Shown: piece after piece, positions 41,041-49,714 of the stretch
How positions within the stretch are numbered: position 1 is the first letter of the stretch
Layout: every line of letters begins with the position of its first letter
Source: Gordoniibacillus chartarius
GTDB taxonomy: Bacteria; Bacillota; Bacilli; Paenibacillales; NBRC-103111
Direction: 5' to 3'
Assembly: GCF_042432825.1 (NCBI RefSeq)
Contig: NZ_JBHLWN010000060.1
Location: 1-64,000, forward strand
DNA: 64,000 bases
Position numbers and translations under genes: made by a program
Notes under the pieces: generated by a model
The model's input: only the letters and a program-made list of their open reading frames with translations
Told to the model about the DNA's origin: nothing
Databases searched by the model: none

Positions 41041-42504
41041 ATGCCCGCAGGGTCCAAGCCTGTTATGCTGATCGTGATCGATTCGCTGCTCTCCTCCACC
41101 ATTCATGAAGGGATCGCTCAGGGCCGGCTGCCGGCCTTCCGCTACCTGATCGAACACGGTCAGTTTTATCCGAATCTGATCAGTTCCTTCCCGACGATGT
41201 CGGTCACGATCGACAGCACGCTGCTGACGGGCACGTATCCGGACCGGCACCGGGTTCCGGGATTAATCTGGTACAACACGGGAGAGGAGCGGCTGATCAA
41301 TTACGGAACAGGCCCGTTGGAGCTGCTCAAGCATGGCGTCTCCCGCGTGCTGCACAGCTCGATGCTGGAATTGAATGAAACGCATCTTCATCCGGGTACG
41401 CCTACGATTTTCGAAGAGCTCGGGCAAGCAGGGATAAGCTCGGGTTCCATTAACGGAACGATATACCGGGGTTCTGCGACTCAGTCGCTGCATATGCCGT
41501 GGTGGATCCGCCTCGTCTCCTCCTTGCCAAAGACAAAAGTGGTGAAGGCTCCGGACTATTTTTCATTCGCCCGCTTCGCCAATCCGCTCAGGGAGCGCAT
41601 CCGGCTGCCCGATGGACCCTTCGTGCGGTTCGGCTTCAATACCGCTTTTGCATTGGAAACCGTCCTCCATCTGCTGAAGACGAATGCTCTGCCCAAGTTT
41701 ACGTATGTATATTTTCCCGATATCGACAAGCCGTCGCACAAGAACGGACCGTCGGAATTCGCGACCGTTGAACAGGCTGACAAGCAGCTTAGCCGGCTAC
41801 TGTACATCGAGGACTCGCCCGAACGGCTGCTGGACCGGCTTACGCTCGTGATCATGGGGGACAGCGGCGTCTCGGCCATCAAGTCGAATTCGGAACAGCC
41901 GTACGTTCGGCTCGACCGGCTGCTGCAGCCGTATCGTGTTCTGCACACCGGCCATTCCCCGAATGCGCAAACCGATCTCGTGCTGGCCGTTAACGAAACG
42001 ATGGCTTACGTCTACAAACGATCGAGCCATATTACTTATAGAGAGCTTGCCTCGGCCGTGCTTACGGACAAACGGATCGATATTGTCGCATGGTGCGAAG
42101 AAGGAAGAGTCGTTGTGCGAAACACTGAATCGCAGGAGGAGCTTACGTTTAAACGGGGTGGCGGCTTGACCGACAAATATGGGCAATGCTGGACGCTGGA
42201 CGGACAGCCGGACGTACTGGATTTGCGCCTCACAGGCGGAAATTCACTGGAATACGGCCGATTTCCGGACGGATTGGAGCGGCTGCTCGCAGCGCTGAAC
42301 TCTCATGAAGGGGACAAACTGGTCGTAACGGCCAAATGCGGGTATGAGCTGTGCGACCGGTATTCGCCAAAACACAAGGGAGGCGCCCACGGCTCCTTCC
42401 ATTCGGTAGAATCGCTAGTGCCTCTCATTGTTGCAGGTACACATGAACAACCCGATACGGACCGAATTGTCGATTTGAAAACATATTTGTTAAAGCTGCT
42501 TTGA
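41041..42504 (+). CDS. Alkaline-phosphatase-fold phosphodiesterase / nucleotide pyrophosphatase family protein
   Basis: 487 residues of the type I phosphodiesterase/nucleotide-pyrophosphatase (alkaline phosphatase) superfamily. Metal-site blocks are in order: MLIVIDSLLSS (Asp), SFPTMSVTIDSTLLTGTYPDRH (Thr nucleophile), VYFPDIDKPSHKNGP (Asp and His), LVIMGDSGVS (Asp) and HKGGAHGSFHS (His). There is no signal peptide, so it may act inside the cell on phosphodiester or phosphonate substrates, which are not identifiable. AAGGAG lies ten nucleotides before the ATG at 41041. The frame is open far upstream only because it runs back through the repeat array. Its C-terminus is followed within five nucleotides by an 8-bp repeat tract. 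Confidence 0.85.
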   Translation: MPAGSKPVMLIVIDSLLSSTIHEGIAQGRLPAFRYLIEHGQFYPNLISSFPTMSVTIDSTLLTGTYPDRHRVPGLIWYNTGEERLINYGTGPLELLKHGVSRVLHSSMLELNETHLHPGTPTIFEELGQAGISSGSINGTIYRGSATQSLHMPWWIRLVSSLPKTKVVKAPDYFSFARFANPLRERIRLPDGPFVRFGFNTAFALETVLHLLKTNALPKFTYVYFPDIDKPSHKNGPSEFATVEQADKQLSRLLYIEDSPERLLDRLTLVIMGDSGVSAIKSNSEQPYVRLDRLLQPYRVLHTGHSPNAQTDLVLAVNETMAYVYKRSSHITYRELASAVLTDKRIDIVAWCEEGRVVVRNTESQEELTFKRGGGLTDKYGQCWTLDGQPDVLDLRLTGGNSLEYGRFPDGLERLLAALNSHEGDKLVVTAKCGYELCDRYSPKHKGGAHGSFHSVESLVPLIVAGTHEQPDTDRIVDLKTYLLKLL

Positions 42505-42508
42505 ATCG

Positions 42509-42620
42509 AAACCCTGAAACCCTGAAATCCTGAAATCCTGAAATCCTGCAACCCTGAAACCCTGCAACCCTGAAACCCTGAAACCCTGAAACCCTGAAAC
42601 CCTGAAACCCTGCAACCCTG
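42509..42620. repeat. 14 tandem copies of an 8-bp repeat (AAACCCTG)
   Basis: The sequence AAACCCTG repeats 14 times without interruption, with variants AAATCCTG (units 3-5) and CAACCCTG (units 6, 8, 14). It begins four nucleotides after the stop of the phosphodiesterase gene and fades into related A/C-rich sequence to about 42680. Octanucleotide tracts of this length are prone to slippage. Because it lies downstream of both flanking genes (convergent), any effect would be on RNA ends, not on coding. Confidence 0.9.
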
Positions 42621-42689
42621 TAATCCCAAACCCTGTTCCTAACCAAAATAACCACATAACCCCGCAACCTCGTTATCCAACCAAGGCTT

Positions 42690-43028
42690 CTATCTGCGTA
42701 TCGTCACCGACGTTCCGACCGGTATGAGCTTGGCCAGCTCCTTCACGTCCGCGTTGTGCATCCGAATGCAGCCGTGCGATACGCGCTTGCCGATCGAGGA
42801 TTCGTTGTTCGTGCCGTGAATGCCGTAATGAGGCTTCGACAATCCGAGCCAGTAGGCGCCGAAAGGCCCGCCCGGATTAGGCGCTTTATTCACGACATAG
42901 AATTGGCCGGTCGGTGTGCGAGTCAATATGGCGCCGGCGGCTATAGGATATCCCTTGACCACTTTATTGGCCTCGAGCACATATAAGCGAAGTGCGGAAA
43001 GATCGACGATAATGCGGTATCTGGGCAT
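42690..43028 (-). CDS. L,D-transpeptidase (YkuD domain)
   Basis: About 112 residues, a minimal YkuD catalytic domain: RIIVDLSALRLYVLEANKVVKGYPIAAG, TRTPTGQFYVVNK, YGIHGTN (His) and the active-site SHGCIRM (Cys). Such enzymes make 3-3 peptidoglycan cross-links or tailor spore and cell-wall peptidoglycan. There is no LysM domain and no signal peptide, as in several short Bacillus YkuD homologues whose export route is unclear. GGGAG nine nucleotides before the ATG at 43028 sets the start; an upstream GTG three codons earlier would be too close to the ribosome-binding site. Confidence 0.88.
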   Translation of the reverse strand: MPRYRIIVDLSALRLYVLEANKVVKGYPIAAGAILTRTPTGQFYVVNKAPNPGGPFGAYWLGLSKPHYGIHGTNNESSIGKRVSHGCIRMHNADVKELAKLIPVGTSVTIRR

Positions 43029-43102
43029 GCCCAGCACTCCCTTTCGCGATAGACTATGTTAGTAAGCTATGCCGAAAGGGGTGGAACGTTCGCCTAAAAG
43101 AC

Positions 43103-43294
43103 CTATTTGTCTTGGACAGATGGGGGGAACCGAGAGTCGGAGCCGCACTCCTTGACCGCGCCGTACGAAATGCCCCGCAAGCAAATTTCTTTGTAGAGCA
43201 TATCGATAAACTCCTGTTCTAAATTGCGCACCACTGCGGTGCAGAAGGCTGTGACTAAAGCGTCATCGCTTAGTGACTTAAACCTCTCCATCAT
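43103..43294 (-). CDS. sda: Sporulation histidine kinase inhibitor Sda
   Basis: About 63 residues. The core FKSLSDDALVTAFCTAVVRNLEQEFIDMLYKEI (given here as SLSDDALVTAFCT then NLEQEFIDML) aligns with the helical hairpin of B. subtilis Sda (LSDELLIESY, NLNRDFIELI), which binds KinA/KinB and blocks phosphotransfer until replication is in order. A C-terminal extension of about 15 residues (CGSDSRFPPSVQDK) is absent from the 46-residue B. subtilis protein. Three consecutive ATGs follow GGAAGGGG; the second (43294) gives usual spacing. It is divergent from a large hybrid sensor kinase. Recognition is by pattern across about 33 residues; I am fairly confident. Confidence 0.78.
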   Translation of the reverse strand: MMERFKSLSDDALVTAFCTAVVRNLEQEFIDMLYKEICLRGISYGAVKECGSDSRFPPSVQDK

Positions 43295-43497
43295 CATGAG
43301 CCCCTTCCGGTTCGACATCATACTACACAAACTAACAAACAAATCTTATGCGAATATTAGTGGAAAATTAAAAATTATGAAATCTAGTTATTTCCGTCTA
43401 TATGAACTTGCGCCGAAGAAGAGGAAACCGGTCGATAAATGTAGAAATGATTAAACGGAAAATCATCATTCATTTGACCCCGGAAAGGATATCGACG

Positions 43498-46400
43498 ATG
43501 CGATGGGTGCGTAATGCTCGAATCAACCGCAAGCTGCTTATGATGATCATTGTGCCGATACTCGGCCTGCTTTATTTTTCGACAAGCGAAATCGCGGATA
43601 AATCGAAGGAGCTGACGGTAATCGGCAAGCTCCAGACGCTAGTCGCTGCCGAAATCGCCGCCAACGACTTCGTCCACGAGCTGCAAAAGGAACGCGGCCT
43701 CGTGTCCGGCTACGTTACGCAAAGAACGGCCGAACGGTTGGATGCGTTATTGGAGCAGCGGCGGATGACGGACGAAGAGCTCGAGCACCTGCGCGAGCTG
43801 GTACAGTCGAACCGCATCGCTGCGCTGGGCGAGCAGTTGGCGAACGATTTCGAAGCTGCGCTTTCACCGCTTGACAAGTTGACGGCGGTACGCACGCAGA
43901 TCGATCAAAACAAGCAAAATGACGACGAAGTGCTGCAATATTATTTGGACATCGTTAGCGGTTTTTACTTCGTTATGGAGAGCGCCAATCTCTCGGGCAC
44001 GAATAAACAAATCGGCAATTTATTGTCTTCCTATATTTATTTGTCCAAGGAAAAGATGGCGGCCAGCAAAGAGCGGGCTATCGTCTATCGCATGCAATCG
44101 AATTCGGCGGTCAGCCAAACCGACATTGAACAGCTGTACATGCTGGAGAACGAACAAAAGTTGTACCAATCGATATCGCTTGGGTTTGCCTCGGACGGCG
44201 GCCGCAAGCTGTATCTGGATACGGTCAAAGGCCGGGATGTGCAGGAAGCGCAGCGCATGCTCGCGCAGGCGAAGTCAGCCAAGGCAGGCGAGAAGCTGGG
44301 CATAGACGGCGACCGTTGGTATGAGCTGTCGACCGTGAAGATCGACTTGCTCAAGCAAGTGGAGGACGGACTGGCGAAAGAGCTGCTGCAAACGATGGAA
44401 ACCGTCCAAGCGGGAGCGATCCGGGCGCTGGTGACGGTGATTCTCATTAATGTGTTCGTGTTTGCCGTTTCCCTGCTCGTCATCGTCGCCGTTTCGAGAA
44501 CGATGGTCCGCCAAATCCGCGCCTTGCAACGATCGACGGTACTTATTCTGCAGGGTGAGACGGATATCCGGGTGGATGACGTTACGAAAGACGAAATCGG
44601 GGAGCTGACGGACGGCTTCAATCAGATGGTGGCCAGCTTCCGTGAAGTGATCGCACAGGCGGACCGCATTTCAATGGGCGAATACGAGCAAACGATCGTG
44701 CCGCGCTCGGACCGCGACCAGCTCAGCATCGCATTGATTCGCATGCTCGAAGCGCTCAAGGAGTCGAAGGAAACGAATGCCAAGCAGTACTGGCTGAAGA
44801 CCGAGCTGGCCCGCTTAGTGGGGCTGTCCCAGGGCGTCACCCAAATGCAGCGTCTCGCGACGATGCTGATCTCGGAAATTGCCAAGCTTGTGGAAGCGGG
44901 GCAGGGCGTCTTTTATGTGAAGGAGCAGGACGGCCGGGGCAAGGAATCGGAGGATTACGTCCTGCTCGGCAGCTATGCGTTTAAGGAGCGCAAGTCGGTG
45001 TCGGCCCGCATTCGTCCGGGCGAAGGGCTAGTCGGACAATGCGTGCTCGAGAAGAAGCCGATCGTACTGACGAACGTCCCGGGCGACTATGTGCCGATTC
45101 AATCGGGACTTGGCGAGGCGAAGCCGCTGCAAATTACCGTGGTGCCGATTATGTATGAGAACGAAGTGCTTGGCGTCATCGAGCTCGCCTCCTTCAACCC
45201 GTTTACCGACATCCAGCACGATCTGTTAGAGCAGCTGGCCCAGTCGCTCGGCGTCGTGCTGCAAAGCGTGAGCAGCCGCCAGCGGACCGAAGAGCTGCTC
45301 CGCCGTTCCCGGGAGCTGACCGAAGAGCTGCAAGCCCAGCAGGAGGAGCTGCGTACGGCGAACGAGGAGCTTGAGGAGCAAGCGCAGATGCTGCGGATGT
45401 CCGAGGAAAAAATGCGGGTGCAGAGCGAAGAGCTGCAGGCGATTAACGAAGAACTGGAGGAGAAGACGCATTACCTGGAGCTGCGCAGAGCGGATATCGA
45501 GAAGCAGAACGAGCTGATTGAGCGTTCCCGGCAGGAGCTGGAGGAGAAGGCCAGGGAGCTGGAGCTGGCGAGCAAATACAAATCGGAATTTCTGGCTAAC
45601 ATGTCGCATGAACTGAGGACGCCGCTGAACAGCCTGTTGATTTTGGCCAAATCGCTGGCGGCGAACGAAGAGGGCAACTTGTCGGCGGAGCAAATCGATT
45701 CGGCGAAAATCATCTACAGCGGCGGGATCGACTTGCTTACGCTGATCAACGATATTTTGGACTTGTCGAAAGTGGAAGCGGGAAAGCTTGATATTCAGTT
45801 GGAAGATGTCCGGATCGATGCGATGCTGCAGGCGATGCACGCGCAATTCCTGCCGCTGGCGAAGGAGAAAGGACTGCAATTCCGCGTAAGGCGGGCGGAC
45901 GGCGTCCCGGAGCAGTTCCGGACCGATGGACAGCGTGCCGAGCAAATTTTGAAAAACCTGCTCTCCAACGCCATCAAATTTACGTCGTCCGGCTCGGTAA
46001 CGCTTGAAGTCGAGCTTGCGCAAGATGACGGCGGGATTGCTTTTACGGTAACGGATACCGGGATCGGCATTGCGGCGGACAAGCAGAAGGCGATATTCGA
46101 AGCGTTCCAGCAGGCGGACGGCACGACTAGCCGGAAATACGGCGGAACGGGTCTCGGCCTGACGATTTCGCGCGAGCTGGCGAAGCTGCTGGGAGGCGAA
46201 ATTCGGATGCGGAGCGAGGAAGGCGAAGGCAGCCGCTTCACATTCATTTTGCCTTATCGCGGAGCGGTCCCGGGCAGCGGCACTTCAGCGAAAAGTAGTC
46301 CCCCGGTGGAGGCGGCTTCCATGCTCGTGGCCGCTTCGGCCGAACCGGATGCGGCGGAAGCCGTCTCCCCGCGGGAGAACATGTACATCCCGGACGATCG

Positions 46401-47598
46401 GGATATGATCGGTGTGCCGGCTCAGGGCAAGTCGATTCTGATCATTGAGGACGACCCCGATTTTGCCCAAATCTTGATGGACATGTCGCGCAAGAAGGGC
46501 TTCCGCTGCCTGGCGGCCAAAGACGGCTTCAGCGCTCTGCAGCTGGCCAAGCAATACGTGCCGAGTGCGGTGCTGCTCGATCTCGGCTTGCCGGATATGG
46601 ACGGTATCAAGGTGCTGGACCATCTAAAGTTTCATAACGAAACCAGGCATATCCCGGTGCACATTATTTCCGCCAAGGACCGCAGCTTCGATTCGCTGCA
46701 CCGCGGCGCAATCGGCTTCCTGTCGAAGCCGATCAGCGCGGAGGATATCGACGCCGTCTTCGGCAAAATCGAGAACGTGCTGAACGAACGCATTCAGCAG
46801 GTGCTCGTCGTCGAAGACGATCTCAGCAGCCAGAAAGCGATTCACGAGCTTCTGAAGCATAAGCGGATCGGCATTCAAAGCGCTTACTCCGGCGAGGAGG
46901 GGCTTCGCCTGCTGCAGTCGCAGCACTTCGACTGCGTCATTCTCGATTTGAGGCTTCCGGATATGACCGGCTTCGAAATGCTGCAGAAGCTGGTCGGCGA
47001 CAAGGACCGCGAGCTGCCGCCGATTATTGTCAATACCGGCAAAGAACTGACGCAGGACGAGTATAAGCAGCTCAACCGGTTTACAAATTCCATCGTCATC
47101 AAAGGGGCGAATTCCCCGGATCGTCTGCTCGACGAAGTCTCGCTGTTCTTGCACAGCGTTCACAAATCGCTGCCGCCGGAGCATAAGGAAATGATCCGCA
47201 TGGTGCGCGAATCCGACGATACGCTGCGCGGCCGCAAGGTGCTGCTGGTCGACGACGACCTGCGCAATACGTTTGCTCTCTCCAAGGTGCTGCGCCAGCA
47301 CGGTCTTGAGGTCATTATGGCCGATAACGGCCAGTTGGCGCTGGAGAAGCTGGAGGGGGAACCGGACATCGAGCTTGTCATTATGGACATTATGATGCCG
47401 GTGATGGACGGCTACGAGGCGATGGAACGCATCCGCGCGATTCCGCGGTTCCAGTCGCTGCCGATCATCGCGCTGACGGCGAAGGCGATGACGGGCGACA
47501 AGGAGAAATGCATCGAAAGGGGAGCCAACGATTATATGACCAAACCGGTCGATACCGACAAGCTGCTGTCCTTGATCCGCGTGTGGCTCTTTAAATAA
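43498..47598 (+). CDS. Hybrid sensor kinase: NIT-HAMP-GAF-coiled coil-histidine kinase-three receivers
   Basis: 1,366 residues. A membrane segment (KLLMMIIVPILGLLYFS) precedes a nitrate/nitrite-sensing-like NIT region (FVHELQKERGLVSGYVTQRT), a second span (VTVILINVFVFAVSLLVIVAVS) and HAMP. A GAF domain (about 425-590) and a long coiled coil rich in EELQAQQEELRTANEELEEQ follow. HisKA carries MSHELRTPLNSLL (about 702), then HATPase_c (TDTGIGI, GGTGLGL). Three receivers follow: IIEDDPDF with DLGLPDMDG, VVEDDLSS with DLRLPDMTG and VDDDLRN with DIMMPVMDG. Start: ATG 43498 after AAAGGAT. Two nucleotides separate it from cheR. This is the multi-receiver 'BarA-like' design common in Paenibacillus; the signal is unknown. 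Confidence 0.9.
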   Translation: MRWVRNARINRKLLMMIIVPILGLLYFSTSEIADKSKELTVIGKLQTLVAAEIAANDFVHELQKERGLVSGYVTQRTAERLDALLEQRRMTDEELEHLRELVQSNRIAALGEQLANDFEAALSPLDKLTAVRTQIDQNKQNDDEVLQYYLDIVSGFYFVMESANLSGTNKQIGNLLSSYIYLSKEKMAASKERAIVYRMQSNSAVSQTDIEQLYMLENEQKLYQSISLGFASDGGRKLYLDTVKGRDVQEAQRMLAQAKSAKAGEKLGIDGDRWYELSTVKIDLLKQVEDGLAKELLQTMETVQAGAIRALVTVILINVFVFAVSLLVIVAVSRTMVRQIRALQRSTVLILQGETDIRVDDVTKDEIGELTDGFNQMVASFREVIAQADRISMGEYEQTIVPRSDRDQLSIALIRMLEALKESKETNAKQYWLKTELARLVGLSQGVTQMQRLATMLISEIAKLVEAGQGVFYVKEQDGRGKESEDYVLLGSYAFKERKSVSARIRPGEGLVGQCVLEKKPIVLTNVPGDYVPIQSGLGEAKPLQITVVPIMYENEVLGVIELASFNPFTDIQHDLLEQLAQSLGVVLQSVSSRQRTEELLRRSRELTEELQAQQEELRTANEELEEQAQMLRMSEEKMRVQSEELQAINEELEEKTHYLELRRADIEKQNELIERSRQELEEKARELELASKYKSEFLANMSHELRTPLNSLLILAKSLAANEEGNLSAEQIDSAKIIYSGGIDLLTLINDILDLSKVEAGKLDIQLEDVRIDAMLQAMHAQFLPLAKEKGLQFRVRRADGVPEQFRTDGQRAEQILKNLLSNAIKFTSSGSVTLEVELAQDDGGIAFTVTDTGIGIAADKQKAIFEAFQQADGTTSRKYGGTGLGLTISRELAKLLGGEIRMRSEEGEGSRFTFILPYRGAVPGSGTSAKSSPPVEAASMLVAASAEPDAAEAVSPRENMYIPDDRDMIGVPAQGKSILIIEDDPDFAQILMDMSRKKGFRCLAAKDGFSALQLAKQYVPSAVLLDLGLPDMDGIKVLDHLKFHNETRHIPVHIISAKDRSFDSLHRGAIGFLSKPISAEDIDAVFGKIENVLNERIQQVLVVEDDLSSQKAIHELLKHKRIGIQSAYSGEEGLRLLQSQHFDCVILDLRLPDMTGFEMLQKLVGDKDRELPPIIVNTGKELTQDEYKQLNRFTNSIVIKGANSPDRLLDEVSLFLHSVHKSLPPEHKEMIRMVRESDDTLRGRKVLLVDDDLRNTFALSKVLRQHGLEVIMADNGQLALEKLEGEPDIELVIMDIMMPVMDGYEAMERIRAIPRFQSLPIIALTAKAMTGDKEKCIERGANDYMTKPVDTDKLLSLIRVWLFK

Positions 47599-47600
47599 GG

Positions 47601-48431
47601 ATGAACGATAAAGCGACGGAGAAGCTGGAGACGGAGCTTTTGCTGCAGGCGCTGTATGAGCGGTGCGGGTATGATTTTCGCCAATATGCCCGTTCCTCCT
47701 TGCTGCGGAGATTGCACTTCGTCCGGCAAAAGGCGGGGCTCGCGCATTTGTCCGACATGATCCCGAAGCTGCTGTACGACGACGCGTTCGCCGGCGAGCT
47801 GCTGCACGGGCTGTCGGTCACGGTGACGGAGATGTTCCGCGATCCGGAATTTTTCCTTGAGCTGCGCAGCAAGGTGATCCCCCTTCTCAAGACGTACCCG
47901 TTCGTGAAAATATGGCACGCCGGCTGCGCGACGGGCGAAGAAGTATATTCGATGGCGATTGTGCTGAAGGAAGAAGGCTTCTATGACCGGGTGCAAATCT
48001 ACGCAACCGATATGAACCAGGAGTCGCTGCACATCGCGCAGGAGGGCATCTACGGGCTCGACAGCATCCGGAAATTTACGCTGAACTATCAGCGCAGCGG
48101 AGGACGCTCGTCATTCTCGGACTACTACCATGCGAAATATCAAATGGGCAAAATGCACGACGACCTGAAGCGCAACATCGTGTTCTCGCAGCACAATTTG
48201 GCGACGGACCACTCCTTCGGCGAGATGCACCTGATCCTCTGCCGCAATGTGCTCATCTATTTTGACAAGCAGCTGCAGAATCAGGTGTTCCGCCTATTCA
48301 ACGGCAGCTTGGCGCCGCGGGGCTTCTTATGCATCGGCAGCAAAGAATCGATCGAGTTCTCCGGCATCGAGCCGGAATTCGAGGCGGTTTCGGCCAAGTG
48401 GCGCATCTTCCGTAAGCTGCTGCCGACGTGA
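47601..48431 (+). CDS. CheR-type protein-glutamate methyltransferase
   Basis: 276 residues. The N-terminal helical domain (LLLQALYERCGYDFRQYARSSLLRRL) and the SAM-binding domain (IWHAGCATGEEVYSMAI, IYATDMNQESLHIA, LILCRNVLIYFD) are diagnostic of CheR. In chemotaxis CheR methylates receptors; here it lies between a hybrid kinase (2 nt upstream) and a receiver-kinase, with no receptor, CheB or CheW gene nearby, so its target is more likely the coiled coil of the adjacent kinase. It appears translationally coupled to the kinase; the ribosome-binding site is weak. Confidence 0.92.
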   Translation: MNDKATEKLETELLLQALYERCGYDFRQYARSSLLRRLHFVRQKAGLAHLSDMIPKLLYDDAFAGELLHGLSVTVTEMFRDPEFFLELRSKVIPLLKTYPFVKIWHAGCATGEEVYSMAIVLKEEGFYDRVQIYATDMNQESLHIAQEGIYGLDSIRKFTLNYQRSGGRSSFSDYYHAKYQMGKMHDDLKRNIVFSQHNLATDHSFGEMHLILCRNVLIYFDKQLQNQVFRLFNGSLAPRGFLCIGSKESIEFSGIEPEFEAVSAKWRIFRKLLPT

Positions 48432-48469
48432 AGCCGAAAGCGATAAGGTAGGAGGAGGATGAACGTTAG

Positions 48470-49636
48470 ATGAATCGTATTGGGGAACGGCGGACTCCCG
48501 AACTGAAAATGCTGATCGTGGACGATCGCAAAGAAAATTTGATTGCCATGCAGCGGATATTGCAGTCCCTGGAGTGCGAATTGTTCGTCGCCTCCTCCGG
48601 CAACGAGGCGCTTTCGCTGACGCTTCGGCACGATTTCGCCCTGATCCTACTCGACGTACATATGCCGGAGATGGACGGCTTCGAGCTCGCCGAGATTCTG
48701 CGCAGCAACGAGGAGACGAAACAGATCCCGATCATATTCGTGACGGCCAGCAATAAAGAGGAGCAGAGCGTGTTCAAGGGTTACGAGAGCGGAGCCGTCG
48801 ATTACTTGTTCAAGCCTGTCAACCCGGATATTTTGCTTAGCAAGGTGAGGGTGTTCCTGGAGCTAAATATGCGGAAGAAAGAGCTGGAATGTATTCAGTC
48901 CGAGCTTGAGCGAAGCAATGAAAGCTTGAAGGAGTTCGCTCAAGTCGTCTCGCACGATCTTCGCAACCCGCTGAACGTTATATCCGGGCTGAGCGAGCTG
49001 CTGCTTGTCCGGCACAGCGCTGGCCTGAACGAGAAGGGCAAAGCGTACGTATCGCAAATTGCCGAAACCGCGGGGCGGATGACGGCGCTGATCGCGGATT
49101 TGCTCTCGTACGCGCAGGTCAATGCGAAAGCCGCAGTCGTGAGCGAAGCGGATCTGGATGAGATCGTACGGCTTGTCGTGGCCGACCTCAGCGCCACATT
49201 GGAGCAATGCGGCGGGGAGGTGCAGGTGCTGGACAAGCTGCCGGTGATCGCGGCGGATTCGACCCAGATGTACCAGCTGTTTCAGAATTTGATCGGCAAC
49301 GGGATCAAATATCATCGCCCGGACTGTGCGCCGATTGTGCGGATTTCACTGCAAGCTCCGGCGGACGTTCCGGAAGAAAGGTCGGGGGTCAGCGTCGCGA
49401 TACGTATCGAAGACAACGGGATCGGCATGAAGGATGACGATATCCCGCACATTTTCTCCGCATTTCGCCGCCTGGACAATGCCCGCGGTTACGAAGGCAC
49501 CGGATTGGGGCTCGCGACCGTGCAGAAGATTGTGGAGACGCACCGCGGTACGCTGGCGGTCAGCTCCACGCTCGGGCAAGGCACCGCGTTCGTGATTACG
49601 CTCCCGGCCGAATGGAGCCAGGATAATGCTTCGTAG
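48470..49636 (+). CDS. Receiver-histidine kinase (response regulator fused to HisKA/HATPase)
   Basis: 388 residues. An N-terminal receiver (MLIVDDRKENLIAM, LLDVHMPEMDG, YLFKPVNPD) is linked by a coiled coil to a phytochrome-type HisKA domain (FAQVVSHDLRNPLNVISGL) and HATPase_c (FQNLIGNGIKYHRP, EDNGIGM, YEGTGLGLATV). GGAGGAGGA precedes the ATG at 48470. It follows cheR by 38 nt and forms the third gene of a signalling operon. Such proteins often receive phosphate from the hybrid kinase and pass it on; no DNA-binding output is encoded here, so the final target lies elsewhere. Confidence 0.9.
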   Translation: MNRIGERRTPELKMLIVDDRKENLIAMQRILQSLECELFVASSGNEALSLTLRHDFALILLDVHMPEMDGFELAEILRSNEETKQIPIIFVTASNKEEQSVFKGYESGAVDYLFKPVNPDILLSKVRVFLELNMRKKELECIQSELERSNESLKEFAQVVSHDLRNPLNVISGLSELLLVRHSAGLNEKGKAYVSQIAETAGRMTALIADLLSYAQVNAKAAVVSEADLDEIVRLVVADLSATLEQCGGEVQVLDKLPVIAADSTQMYQLFQNLIGNGIKYHRPDCAPIVRISLQAPADVPEERSGVSVAIRIEDNGIGMKDDDIPHIFSAFRRLDNARGYEGTGLGLATVQKIVETHRGTLAVSSTLGQGTAFVITLPAEWSQDNAS

Positions 49637-49714
49637 ATTGCCATTGATCGGTACGGGGGAAACGTATTAAGATGGAAATGATTGCAAAATAGCGATAAAG
49701 AGGAGACGGCGACG

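Noticed and set aside
43330..43400. DnaA boxes controlling sda, as in B. subtilis
   Set aside because: The best candidates (for example TTTTCCACT on the minus strand) have two or more mismatches; no cluster is seen.
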